Below are positions 1-6,750 of a stretch of DNA of 64,000 bases, piece after piece. Origin of the DNA: Cloacibacillus sp. An23. Lineage in GTDB: Bacteria; Synergistota; Synergistia; Synergistales; Synergistaceae. Under the pieces are notes generated by a model. The model ran no database searches, was not told the DNA's origin, and worked only from the letters and a program-made list of their open reading frames with translations. The DNA lies in assembly GCF_002159945.1 (NCBI RefSeq), contig NZ_NFJQ01000004.1, forward strand, positions 186,001 through 250,000. Direction: 5' to 3'. Each line of letters opens with the position of its first letter. Position 1 is the first letter of the stretch. Made by a program: the position numbers and the translations under genes.

Positions 1-369
1 GACCGCAACGTGACGCGGCGCGCCGTAATGGAGGCGAAGGCCGTGCGCGAGCAGGACAAAATAGCGCTAGAACAGAAGGAGCTCGACATAAAATCCGAGG
101 TCGAGACGGCGTGGACGGAGATAGAGACGAACCGCGAAAATCTCGCCGCATCGGAGGAGGCGCTGCGCCTCGCGCGCGAATCGCTGCGCCTCGCCGAAGT
201 CGGCTACCGCGAAGGGGTAACGCCGCAGCTCGACCTGCTGACGGCGCAGTCCGACCTCACGGCGGCGCAGCTCGAATACAACCGCGCGCAGTACAACTGC
301 ATAATAGCCGCCGTCGCGCTCAAAATGACGGAGGGGACGATAACAAAGTGGAACGGGGAGAGCATATGA
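1..369 (+). CDS. Outer membrane efflux protein, TolC family (C-terminal part)
   Basis: The 5' end is cut off by the window; the frame is open from base 1 to the TGA at 367-369. About 122 residues remain, rich in Glu/Ala/Leu heptads, with the LAEVGYREGVTPQLDLLTAQ segment that marks the last coiled-coil hairpin of TolC-type outer membrane factors, followed by an AQLEYNRAQYN helix. The product would form the periplasmic tunnel and outer-membrane channel of a tripartite exporter. It lies one base before an adaptor (MFP) gene, so the two are co-transcribed. The substrate cannot be told from this fragment. Confidence 0.85.
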   Translation, partial: DRNVTRRAVMEAKAVREQDKIALEQKELDIKSEVETAWTEIETNRENLAASEEALRLARESLRLAEVGYREGVTPQLDLLTAQSDLTAAQLEYNRAQYNCIIAAVALKMTEGTITKWNGESI

Positions 370-370
370 G

Positions 371-1540
371 ATGAAAATACAGAAACGCCCGCGATTCGGA
401 AAGGCCGCGGCGATAACGGCGCTGCTAGTCGCGGTAACGGCGGCGGCCTGGATCTACAGCCGCAGGGAGACGCTCTTCGACAAGCCGGCGGACCCGTCGC
501 TGCTGACGCCGATAGTGAAGACCGAGATAGTCAGAGGCGACGGCACGATATCGAGCCGCATAATCCAGAACATGCAGATAGACGCGCGCGACCGCGTCGA
601 GCTGCTGCCGCGCGTCACGGGGCGGCTCCTCTCGCTCTCCGTCAAACAGGGCGACCGCGTCAAGAAAGGGCAGATAGTCGCGACGCTCGAACACGAGCAG
701 CAGGACGCGCTGATACTCTCCACGATGGCGCAGGCCGCCTCCGCGCGCGCCGACAGCGAGAAGGCGCACGCCGAGATGCTCAACGCGAAGACGGAGCTCG
801 ACCGCTACAGCCGCCTCGTAAAAGAGGGCTTCAGCACGCAGCAGCAGTACGACGCCGTGCAGACGCAGTACACCAGCGCCGAAGCCTCCTACCGCGCCGC
901 GCTTGCGAAGGAACGCCAGTACGAGGCCGAGGAGAAGCGCGTGAAGTCCGAGAAGAACGACTACATAATCCGCGCGCCGATAGACGGCGTCGTGCTCGAC
1001 GACTACTCCTTGACGCCCGGCGCGATGATTTCTCCCTCGTCGCCGATACTCGACATCGCCGACCCGCGTATGCTGAAAGCGACGCTGCGCGTGCCCGAAC
1101 TCAAAATATTCAACGTCGAGGTCGGGATGCCGGTGACGCTGCGCTTCGACGCGCTGCCCGGCGAGACCTTCGACGGCAGCGTGACGCGCATAGACCAGTA
1201 CGTCGACCCCGCGACGCGCACGAGCGCCGTCGAAATTGCGCTCGACAACGAAAAGCAAGCCGGCGGCAGGCTGCGTCCCGGAATGTTCGGACAGGCCGCA
1301 ATCGTCGAAAAGGAATACAAAAACTCGCTGACTGTGCCAGAGGGCGCGCTCCACGCGAGCGAGGACGGTTTTTACGTCTACGTCGTGAAGGATGGCAAAG
1401 CCGAGGCGCGCCGCGTGACTGCCGGCATCAGGGAGAGCGGGCGCGTGCGCATAGACGAAGGACTCGCCGCGGGCGACGAGGTCGTCGTCTTCGGCGGCAA
1501 CAACCTGCGCGACGGAGAGGCCGTGACGGTCAGAAACTGA
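371..1540 (+). CDS. Efflux RND/ABC periplasmic adaptor subunit (HlyD/MFP family)
   Basis: 389 residues. An N-terminal membrane anchor (about residues 13-29) follows a basic MKIQKRPRFGK start. Then come the first half of a lipoyl/barrel-sandwich domain (PRVTGRLLSLSVKQGDRVKKG, about 80-100), a long coiled-coil hairpin (about 115-190), the second lipoyl half (IRAPIDGVVLDD, about 200) and beta-barrel plus membrane-proximal domains to the end. This order is that of MexA/AcrA-type adaptors, which bridge an inner-membrane pump and a TolC-like channel. It is tightly coupled to the upstream outer-membrane gene. No inner-membrane pump gene is visible; it may lie left of the window. Confidence 0.88.
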   Translation: MKIQKRPRFGKAAAITALLVAVTAAAWIYSRRETLFDKPADPSLLTPIVKTEIVRGDGTISSRIIQNMQIDARDRVELLPRVTGRLLSLSVKQGDRVKKGQIVATLEHEQQDALILSTMAQAASARADSEKAHAEMLNAKTELDRYSRLVKEGFSTQQQYDAVQTQYTSAEASYRAALAKERQYEAEEKRVKSEKNDYIIRAPIDGVVLDDYSLTPGAMISPSSPILDIADPRMLKATLRVPELKIFNVEVGMPVTLRFDALPGETFDGSVTRIDQYVDPATRTSAVEIALDNEKQAGGRLRPGMFGQAAIVEKEYKNSLTVPEGALHASEDGFYVYVVKDGKAEARRVTAGIRESGRVRIDEGLAAGDEVVVFGGNNLRDGEAVTVRN

Positions 1541-1545
1541 CGCGA

Positions 1546-2214
1546 ATGACGAACGCCCAAAGCCAGACGTCCGACTCTTACCGCGTCGGGATACTGCTCG
1601 CCGCGGCGGGCGGCTTCCTCGACGCCTACACTTTTCTCTGCCGCGGCCACGTCTTCGCTAACGCGCAGACCGGCAACATGGTGCTGCTCGGCGTCAGCCT
1701 CGCGCGCGGCGACCTCGGCGGCGCGGGCTACTACCTGCTGCCGATAACCGCCTTCTTCGCGGGCATCCTGCTCGCGGAGCTCGTCAAGGAATCCATGCGC
1801 GAAAGCCGCTTTATACACTGGCGTCAGGTGATAATAGCCGCGGAAGTGCTCTTCCTGCTCTGCGTCGCCTTCACGCCATCCGGGGAATTTTACGACATGT
1901 GCGCCAACGCCGCCGTCTCGTTCATCTGCTCGCTGCAGGTCGAGGCCTTCCGCAAGGTCCACGGACGCGCCTACGCGACGACGATGTGTACCGGCAACCT
2001 GCGCAGCGCGACGGAAAACCTCTACAAATACCGCAGCACGGGCGACCGCGAGAAACTGCGCTCCAGCGTCGAATACTTCGGGATAATCCTCTTCTTCATA
2101 ATCGGAGCAGCGATAGGCGCCGTCGTGACGGCGGCGTTCTCGACGAAAGCCGCCCTCGTCCCCGCCGCCGCGCTCGCCGCGGTGTTCGTCCTCATGTTCC
2201 GCGAAAAGCTCTAA
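1546..2214 (+). CDS. DUF1275 (YoaK-type) integral membrane protein
   Basis: 222 residues, mostly hydrophobic, with about six transmembrane segments. The N-terminal stretch GGFLDAYTFLCRGHVFANAQTGNMV is the hallmark of the DUF1275/YoaK family, whose function is not established. It starts 5 bases after the efflux adaptor stop, so it is probably the last gene of that operon. A transport role is possible but not shown by the sequence. Confidence 0.85.
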   Translation: MTNAQSQTSDSYRVGILLAAAGGFLDAYTFLCRGHVFANAQTGNMVLLGVSLARGDLGGAGYYLLPITAFFAGILLAELVKESMRESRFIHWRQVIIAAEVLFLLCVAFTPSGEFYDMCANAAVSFICSLQVEAFRKVHGRAYATTMCTGNLRSATENLYKYRSTGDREKLRSSVEYFGIILFFIIGAAIGAVVTAAFSTKAALVPAAALAAVFVLMFREKL

Positions 2215-2225
2215 ACGCCGCACCG

Positions 2226-2334
2226 TGCGGAAAAGTGTATCTCACACAACACTTTTTTTGCAAAAAAGTGTATCGCGCGGCACACTTTTCCGCAAAACAT
2301 AAATGTAGTAATATATCTGCAAAGACAAGGAGGG
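2226..2334 (+). promoter_or_regulatory. Nested palindromes, -10 and RBS upstream of the toxin-antitoxin pair
   Basis: A perfect 13-bp inverted repeat (TGCGGAAAAGTGT at 2226-2238, its complement at 2282-2294) encloses a second palindrome (CACTTTTTTT at 2250-2259 against AAAAAAGTG at 2262-2270). A -10-like TAATAT lies at 2309-2314 and a strong AAGGAGGG ribosome site at 2327-2334. The repeats may be operators for autoregulation by the antitoxin-toxin complex, as is usual for such pairs, or a terminator for the upstream operon; both readings fit. Confidence 0.6.
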
Positions 2335-2340
2335 AGCGCA

Positions 2341-2607
2341 ATGGGCATAACGACGGTGACAAGCAGAGAGTTTAACCAATATGCCGGAGAGGCGAAGAAA
2401 GCCGCTAACAACGGCCCCGTATTCATCACGGACAGGGGAAAGCCCTCACACGTGCTGCTGAGCTTCGAGGAATACCAAAGGCTGACGCGCAGCGGCCGCA
2501 GCATAGCGGAGGCTCTCGCTATGCCCGGCGTCGAAGATGTCGAATTTGAGCCTCCGAAAGCTTCGATAACAGCGGCGGAGGTCGATTTGCCCGATGTTCG
2601 TGCTTGA
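2341..2607 (+). CDS. Phd/YefM-family antitoxin
   Basis: 88 residues. The N-terminal VTSREFNQYAGEAKKAANNGPVFITDRGKPSHVLLSFEEYQRL is the Phd/YefM fold, which binds operator DNA as a dimer; the tail (about 55-88) is the toxin-neutralising part. The start is fixed by an AAGGAGGG site 6 bases upstream. The 3' end overlaps the toxin start by 14 bases, typical of translationally coupled antitoxin-toxin pairs. Palindromes upstream are candidate operators. Confidence 0.88.
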   Translation: MGITTVTSREFNQYAGEAKKAANNGPVFITDRGKPSHVLLSFEEYQRLTRSGRSIAEALAMPGVEDVEFEPPKASITAAEVDLPDVRA

Positions 2608-3019
2608 TACTAACGTCGTCTCCGAGCTGCGCAAAGCTGCCGCCGGAAAGGCGGACGCAAACGTCGCGGCATGGGCGGCCGAAGTCGACGCTTCGGAGCT
2701 TTTCATATCGGCGATAACCGTCATGGAGCTTGAGATAGGCGTCATGCGGATAGAGCGGCGCGATGAAGCGCAGGGCGCCCTTCTGCGCCGGTGGCTTGAA
2801 ACGCGCGTCCTGCCGGCATTTGAAGAAAGGATTCTTCCGATAGACGCCCGCGTCGCGCGCCGCTGCGCCAGGCTGCACGTTCCGGACATGCGTTCAGAAC
2901 GCGACGCGCTCATAGCGGCTACGGCGCTGACGCACCGCATGGCCGTCGTCACCCGCAACACTGCGGACTTCGCCGCCACCGGAGTTACTCTTATAAATCC
3001 GTGGCTTCCGCGCCGGTAA
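2594..3019 (+). CDS. PIN-domain ribonuclease toxin (VapC/FitB-like)
   Basis: 141 residues. PIN-domain acidic residues are visible: Asp5 in FVLDTN, Glu in SAITVMELEIG (about 43), Asp in SERDALIAATALTH (about 101) and the TRNTADFA motif (about 119). Such proteins cut RNA, often tRNA, and are held inactive by the partner antitoxin. Pairing of a PIN toxin with a Phd/YefM-type antitoxin is a known combination. A rho-independent terminator follows directly. Confidence 0.88.
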   Translation: MFVLDTNVVSELRKAAAGKADANVAAWAAEVDASELFISAITVMELEIGVMRIERRDEAQGALLRRWLETRVLPAFEERILPIDARVARRCARLHVPDMRSERDALIAATALTHRMAVVTRNTADFAATGVTLINPWLPRR

Positions 3020-3042
3020 GCGCTGAGACACAAAGACGGCAA

Positions 3043-3072
3043 AGGCCGGAGCTTTTCGCTCCGGCCTTTTTA
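3043..3072 (+). terminator. Rho-independent terminator after the toxin gene
   Basis: Arms AGGCCGGAGC (3043-3052) and GCTCCGGCCT (3058-3067) with a TTTTC loop and a T-run. It ends the toxin-antitoxin transcript and separates it from the convergent alcohol dehydrogenase. Confidence 0.85.
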
Positions 3073-3129
3073 CGGCTCCTGCCGCGATTTTGTTGGGAGA
3101 TTTTTATGCATACGCCGTGTGCCAGGCGG

Positions 3130-4323
3130 TTATTTTTTCACGGTCTCCTTGTCGAAGTAGCAGCTCTTCAGCAGCTCCGCCATCTGCTCCGGCGTTATCT
3201 TGCGCGGGTTGGAGCCGGTGCAGGCGTCGCCGACCGCGAGCTCCGCGACGTGCGGCAGCTTCTCCATGAATTCTTTTTCGTCTATTATGCCGCCCTCGTA
3301 GTCCTTGATGCGCGACGGTATATTCAGCTCGGCGTTCATCTCGTTGATGCGATTTACGAGAGCCGCGACGAGTTCTTCCGTCGTATCGCCCTTGAGGTGG
3401 ATGAAGCGCGCTATCTGAGCGTAGCGCTCCGCCGCCTCGGGCTCGACGGCGTTGAAGCGGATGACCTTCGGCAGGTACATGGCGTTCGCCGCGCCGTGTA
3501 CGATGTGGCCGCCGCTGAACGCCGCGCCGGTCTTGTGCGCCATCGAGTGAGTGATGCCGAGCAGCGCGTTGGAGAAGGCCATGCCGGCCAGGCACTGCGC
3601 GTCGTGCATCTTCGCGCGCGCCGCCATGTCGCCGTTGTAGGACTTGACGAGGTTCGCGTTAATAAGCTCAATCGCGTGCAGCGCGAGCGGGTCGGTGTAT
3701 TCGCAGTGCATCGTCGAGACATAGGACTCGATGGCGTGGGTCATCGCGTCCATGCCGGTGTTGGCGGTAAGTTTCTTCGGCATCGTCTCGGCAAGCTCCG
3801 GGTCTACGATGGCGACGTCCGGCGTGATGTTGAAGTCGGCGAGCGGATATTTGACGCCCTTCGCGTTGTCGGTGATGACCGCGAACGACGTCACCTCGGT
3901 AGCTGTGCCGGAGGTCGAAGGGATAGCGCAGAAGCGCGCCTTCGTGCGCAGCGTCGGGAAGCTGAAGGGCACGCAGAGCTGCTCGAAGGTCACTTCGGGA
4001 TGCTCGTAGAAGACCCACATCGCTTTCGCCGCGTCTATCGGCGAACCGCCGCCCATCGCGACTATCCAGTCCGGCTGGAACTCGCGCATCGCCGCCGCGC
4101 CGCGCATGACCGTCTCGACCGACGGATCGGACTCCACTCCCTCGTAAAGGCGCACTTCCATGCCGGCCTCTTTAAGATACTGCTCCGCTTTATCGAGGAA
4201 GCCGAAGCGCTTCATGCTTCCGCCGCCGACAACGACGAAAGCCCTTTTGCCCTTAAGACTGCGAAGCTCGGCGAGAGCTCCCTTTCCGTGATACAGATCG
4301 CGCGGTAATGTGAATCTTGCCAT
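3130..4323 (-). CDS. Iron-containing (group III) alcohol dehydrogenase
   Basis: 397 residues, full family length. The nucleotide-binding VVVGGGSMKRFG and the AMGGGSPIDAAKA motif (about residues 88-100) mark the N-terminal Rossmann-like half. The metal-site region has NTGMDAMTHAIESY (Asp and His ligands, about 192-205) and two later His-rich segments, ITHSMAHKTGAAF and GGHIVHGAANA. It would interconvert aldehydes or ketones and alcohols with NAD(P)H in the cytoplasm, a fermentative redox role; the precise substrate is unknown. It stands alone, with its own 5' region shared divergently with the phosphoglycerate mutase gene. Confidence 0.9.
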   Translation of the reverse strand: MARFTLPRDLYHGKGALAELRSLKGKRAFVVVGGGSMKRFGFLDKAEQYLKEAGMEVRLYEGVESDPSVETVMRGAAAMREFQPDWIVAMGGGSPIDAAKAMWVFYEHPEVTFEQLCVPFSFPTLRTKARFCAIPSTSGTATEVTSFAVITDNAKGVKYPLADFNITPDVAIVDPELAETMPKKLTANTGMDAMTHAIESYVSTMHCEYTDPLALHAIELINANLVKSYNGDMAARAKMHDAQCLAGMAFSNALLGITHSMAHKTGAAFSGGHIVHGAANAMYLPKVIRFNAVEPEAAERYAQIARFIHLKGDTTEELVAALVNRINEMNAELNIPSRIKDYEGGIIDEKEFMEKLPHVAELAVGDACTGSNPRKITPEQMAELLKSCYFDKETVKK

Positions 4324-4412
4324 AATCTATCTCTCCTTCCGACGCGCGGGTTCTATGTCCGCTGCGTTCGTTATCTCGTTCACGTTTATTATTCTAGGAC
4401 GGCGGCAAAAAT

Positions 4413-4426
4413 TTAGTAGATACTAA
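4413..4426. promoter_or_regulatory. Palindrome in the divergent adh-gpmA region
   Basis: TTAGTA-GA-TACTAA is a 6-bp inverted repeat in the 233-bp AT-rich gap between the alcohol dehydrogenase and gpmA. It sits about 90 bases upstream of the dehydrogenase start and could be an operator; the binding protein is unknown. Confidence 0.4.
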
Positions 4427-4479
4427 AAAGAAATATCGCTATACCGTTATCGATATATCCGTATCAAATGTTCGCCGCC

Positions 4480-4508
4480 TTGACAAGCCGCGCGCGCAGT
4501 CGGACAAT
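4480..4508 (+). promoter_or_regulatory. Likely sigma70-type promoter of gpmA
   Basis: TTGACA at 4480-4485, a 17-base spacer and GACAAT at 4503-4508 (4 of 6 to consensus), about 50 bases before the gpmA start. Confidence 0.6.
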
Positions 4509-4556
4509 GTTGCGCATAATCGCACGAAATAGACGCTCGATACGGAGGTGCCTGAT

Positions 4557-5306
4557 ATGCACAAGCTTGTACTGATAAGACACGGCGAAAGCTCGTGGAA
4601 TAAAGAGAACCGCTTCACGGGATGGCAGGACGTCCCGCTCTCGGAGAAGGGGCTCGCAGAGGCGAAGGCCGCGGGCGAGCTTTTGAAGAAAGAGGGCTAC
4701 GTCTTCGACAAAGCCTACACGTCGGTGCTGCGCCGCGCGATAAAGACGCTATGGTGCGTGCTCGAGGAGACCGACCTGATGTGGATACCGGTCGAAAAGT
4801 CGTGGAAGCTCAACGAACGCCACTACGGCGCGCTGCAGGGGCTCAACAAGGCGGAGACCGCGGCGAAGTTCGGCGACGCGCAGGTGAAGATATGGCGGCG
4901 CAGCTACGCGACGCGCCCGCCGCTCCTCGACAGGAGCGACGAACGCTGGCCCGGCAACGAAGCGCGCTACGCCTCGATACCGGCGGACGAGCTTCCGCTC
5001 GGAGAGTGCCTCGCCGACACCGTCGCGCGCGTCGTGCCCTACTGGGAGGACGTCATAGCCCCGGACATCCGCGCGGGAAAGCGCATAATAATCGCGGCGC
5101 ACGGCAACAGCCTGCGCGCGCTCGTGAAATACCTCGACGGAGTGTCTGAGCAGGACATCGTGGAGCTCAACATCCCGACCGGCGTGCCGCTCGTCTACGA
5201 GCTCGACGGCGATCTGAAGCCTATAAATCATTACTATCTCGGAGACGCCGAGGCGATAGCCGCGGCGCAGGCCGCAGTCGCGAATCAGGGAAAGGCGAGA
5301 CAATAA
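4557..5306 (+). CDS. gpmA: 2,3-bisphosphoglycerate-dependent phosphoglycerate mutase
   Basis: 249 residues, the usual GpmA length. The phosphohistidine motif [10 protein letters not shown] starts at residue 6 (catalytic His9); [30 protein letters not shown] and the second catalytic-site [16 protein letters not shown] follow. It interconverts 3- and 2-phosphoglycerate in glycolysis. An in-frame GTG at 4548 overlaps the GGAGG ribosome site (4544-4548), so the ATG at 4557, eight bases behind that site, is chosen. It is monocistronic, between its own promoter and a strong terminator. Confidence 0.95.
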   Translation: MHKLVLIRHGESSWNKENRFTGWQDVPLSEKGLAEAKAAGELLKKEGYVFDKAYTSVLRRAIKTLWCVLEETDLMWIPVEKSWKLNERHYGALQGLNKAETAAKFGDAQVKIWRRSYATRPPLLDRSDERWPGNEARYASIPADELPLGECLADTVARVVPYWEDVIAPDIRAGKRIIIAAHGNSLRALVKYLDGVSEQDIVELNIPTGVPLVYELDGDLKPINHYYLGDAEAIAAAQAAVANQGKARQ

Positions 5307-5340
5307 ACGCCGCCGCACTGCAGGCCAACGGACAGACACA

Positions 5341-5379
5341 CAGACGCGCCGTCTTTTCGGGAGGCGCGTCTGTTTTTTT
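5341..5379 (+). terminator. Rho-independent terminator of gpmA
   Basis: Arms CAGACGCGCC (5341-5350) and GGCGCGTCTG (5363-5372) followed by eight T. Confidence 0.9.
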
Positions 5380-5475
5380 GCGCGCGCGGCTGCGCGGCTC
5401 CGAGCGCGGCCGCTTCTTGGTTTTTTAATATAAACTAGGCAGACGTTCGAAAACCTGAAAGAAAGGAAAACCGAC

Positions 5476-6315
5476 ATGAATTTTACCATTATGACGATCG
5501 AAGGCTATCTGCAAAAGCTCGCGGAAGACGAGCGGAGCGCAGCGACGATAGACAAATACCGGCGCGACCTTCTCCGTTTCCGCGATTTTCTGCATGGAAG
5601 CAAACATCTGGATAAAAACGCCGTGCTGCGGTGGAAGGAATCGCTGATCGAAGCGGGGTACGCAAGTTCCTCGATAAACGTGATGCTCGCTCCGGTCAAC
5701 GGGATGCTGTCGTTCGCCGGACGCCCGGAACTGCGCGTGAAGTTTCTGAAGCGCCAGCGCTCCGCTTTCCGGGACGAACGCCGCGAGCTCGGGCGCGCCG
5801 AATATATAAAGCTTCTCAAGACGGCTCGCAGAGAAAAAAACGACCGCCTCGGCCTTATCCTGGAAACTATATGTTCGACCGGCATACGGGTATCCGAACT
5901 GGCCTTCGTAACCGTAGAAGCGGCGCGCGCCGGACGGGCCGAGCTGATGCTCAAGGGCAAATGCCGGCGCATACTCTTCCCAGCCGCGCTCGTAAACAAG
6001 CTGCTGAGCTACTCCGCAAGGCTCGGGCTTACGCGCGGCTTCATATTCAAGACGAAGAACGGAGCGCCGGTGAGCCGTAACTGGATATGGAAAGAGATGA
6101 AAAAGTTGGGCGCGAGGGCCGGCGTGGCCGCGAGCAAAGTGTTCCCGCACAATCTGCGCCACCTTTTCGCGAAGATATTTTATGAACTCGACCGCGACAT
6201 TTCAAAGCTCGCCGATCTTCTGGGACACAGCAGCATAGAGACGACGCGGATATATATCGCCACCGACGGCGGCGAACACCGGCGCCAACTAAATAAAATG
6301 AGGCTGATAATGTAA
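5476..6315 (+). CDS. Tyrosine recombinase, probable DNA invertase of the adjacent switch
   Basis: 279 residues. An N-terminal SAM-like core-binding domain (about 1-90) precedes a catalytic domain with all active-site residues visible: Arg in CSTGIRVSELA (about 137), Lys in MLKGKCRR (about 158), His-x-x-Arg in FPHNLRHLFAK (about 220), His in LGHSSIETT (about 243) and the nucleophile Tyr in TTRIYIAT (about 252). Such XerC/FimB-like enzymes exchange strands at short inverted sites. Its stop codon (6313-6315) lies inside the left 20-bp inverted repeat, so the gene keeps an intact end whichever way the segment lies. This placement suggests it flips the promoter segment upstream of the tpsB/tpsA genes. 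No phage genes are nearby. Confidence 0.88.
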   Translation: MNFTIMTIEGYLQKLAEDERSAATIDKYRRDLLRFRDFLHGSKHLDKNAVLRWKESLIEAGYASSSINVMLAPVNGMLSFAGRPELRVKFLKRQRSAFRDERRELGRAEYIKLLKTARREKNDRLGLILETICSTGIRVSELAFVTVEAARAGRAELMLKGKCRRILFPAALVNKLLSYSARLGLTRGFIFKTKNGAPVSRNWIWKEMKKLGARAGVAASKVFPHNLRHLFAKIFYELDRDISKLADLLGHSSIETTRIYIATDGGEHRRQLNKMRLIM

Positions 6316-6331
6316 TTTCGCTTACGTTGCC
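6312..6331 (+). repeat. Left inverted repeat (IRL) of the invertible segment
   Basis: A 20-bp site that is the exact reverse complement of 6615-6634; it begins GTAATTTCGC and ends TTACGTTGCC. It overlaps the recombinase stop codon. The flanking bases differ, so the match is limited to the 20 bp, as expected of a recombination site. Confidence 0.9.
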
Positions 6332-6614
6332 ATAGTCGCGCTGACGGCGCGGCGCAATATGGCAGGAAGGTGATAAAAAACGGCTAAATATTCGTTTTAT
6401 AAAAGGCGGGGAAAACTCCCCCAGGCGGGCTGTATCCCTCGTAACCGGGAAAACGGCGTCAGGCGCGCGCGGTTCATCGCCCCGACGCAGAGGAAAGAAG
6501 CGTTATTTCACGCTGAATGCCGTTCGGGAACTTGATTTTTTGTGCATGGTAATGTTATAGGGGATGTTGCGTACAATATATTTTTATATTAAAATGCTTC
6601 ACAATAACTTTTCA
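6332..6614. other. Predicted invertible promoter segment (283 bp)
   Basis: No gene is visible here. The right third (about 6530-6614) is AT-rich and holds several -10-like hexamers pointing toward tpsB. The left part has an AT-rich patch (6373-6404) and a GGGG-AAAACT-CCCC hairpin at 6408-6421 that, read leftward, is followed by a short T-rich run. In the orientation shown, promoters at the right end would drive tpsB-tpsA (ON); after inversion they would point back into the recombinase gene and leave the adhesin silent (OFF). Confidence 0.75.
6567..6595 (+). promoter_or_regulatory. Candidate promoter inside the invertible segment
   Basis: TTGCGT at 6567-6572, a 17-base spacer and TAAAAT (5 of 6) at 6590-6595. 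TACAAT at 6572-6577 and TATATT at 6585-6590 are alternative -10 elements. All point toward tpsB and lie within 45 bases of the right inverted repeat, the layout of known phase-variable promoters. Confidence 0.5.
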
Positions 6615-6634
6615 GGCAACGTAAGCGAAATTAC
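6615..6634 (-). repeat. Right inverted repeat (IRR) of the invertible segment
   Basis: Exact 20-bp reverse complement of the site at 6312-6331. It lies 116 bases upstream of the tpsB start. The leader that follows (6635-6750) holds a GC-rich hairpin (arms about 6638-6646 and 6671-6679) and the tpsB ribosome site. Confidence 0.9.
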
Positions 6635-6750
6635 GTGCGCCGCGCCGCCTTTCTCAAATAAAAAACGCCGGGCGCGGCGGACGCAGCGAGCGCAAATACA
6701 CCTGATGGGGCGTGTTTAATAAAAAATTTCATGACAGGAAGGTGCCAAAC

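Noticed and set aside
1378-2223. Long minus-strand frames opposite the efflux and DUF1275 genes
   Set aside because: They are antisense shadows of GC-rich genes with Arg/Ala/Val-rich translations and no motifs.
5476-6315. Reading the recombinase as a prophage or integrative-element integrase
   Set aside because: No phage, plasmid or att-type tRNA sequence is adjacent, while perfect inverted repeats and a promoter segment touch its end; an invertase fits better.
6332-6614. A riboswitch in the 435-bp gap before tpsB
   Set aside because: Several hairpins are present but no known riboswitch core could be recognised; the inverted repeats explain the region more simply.
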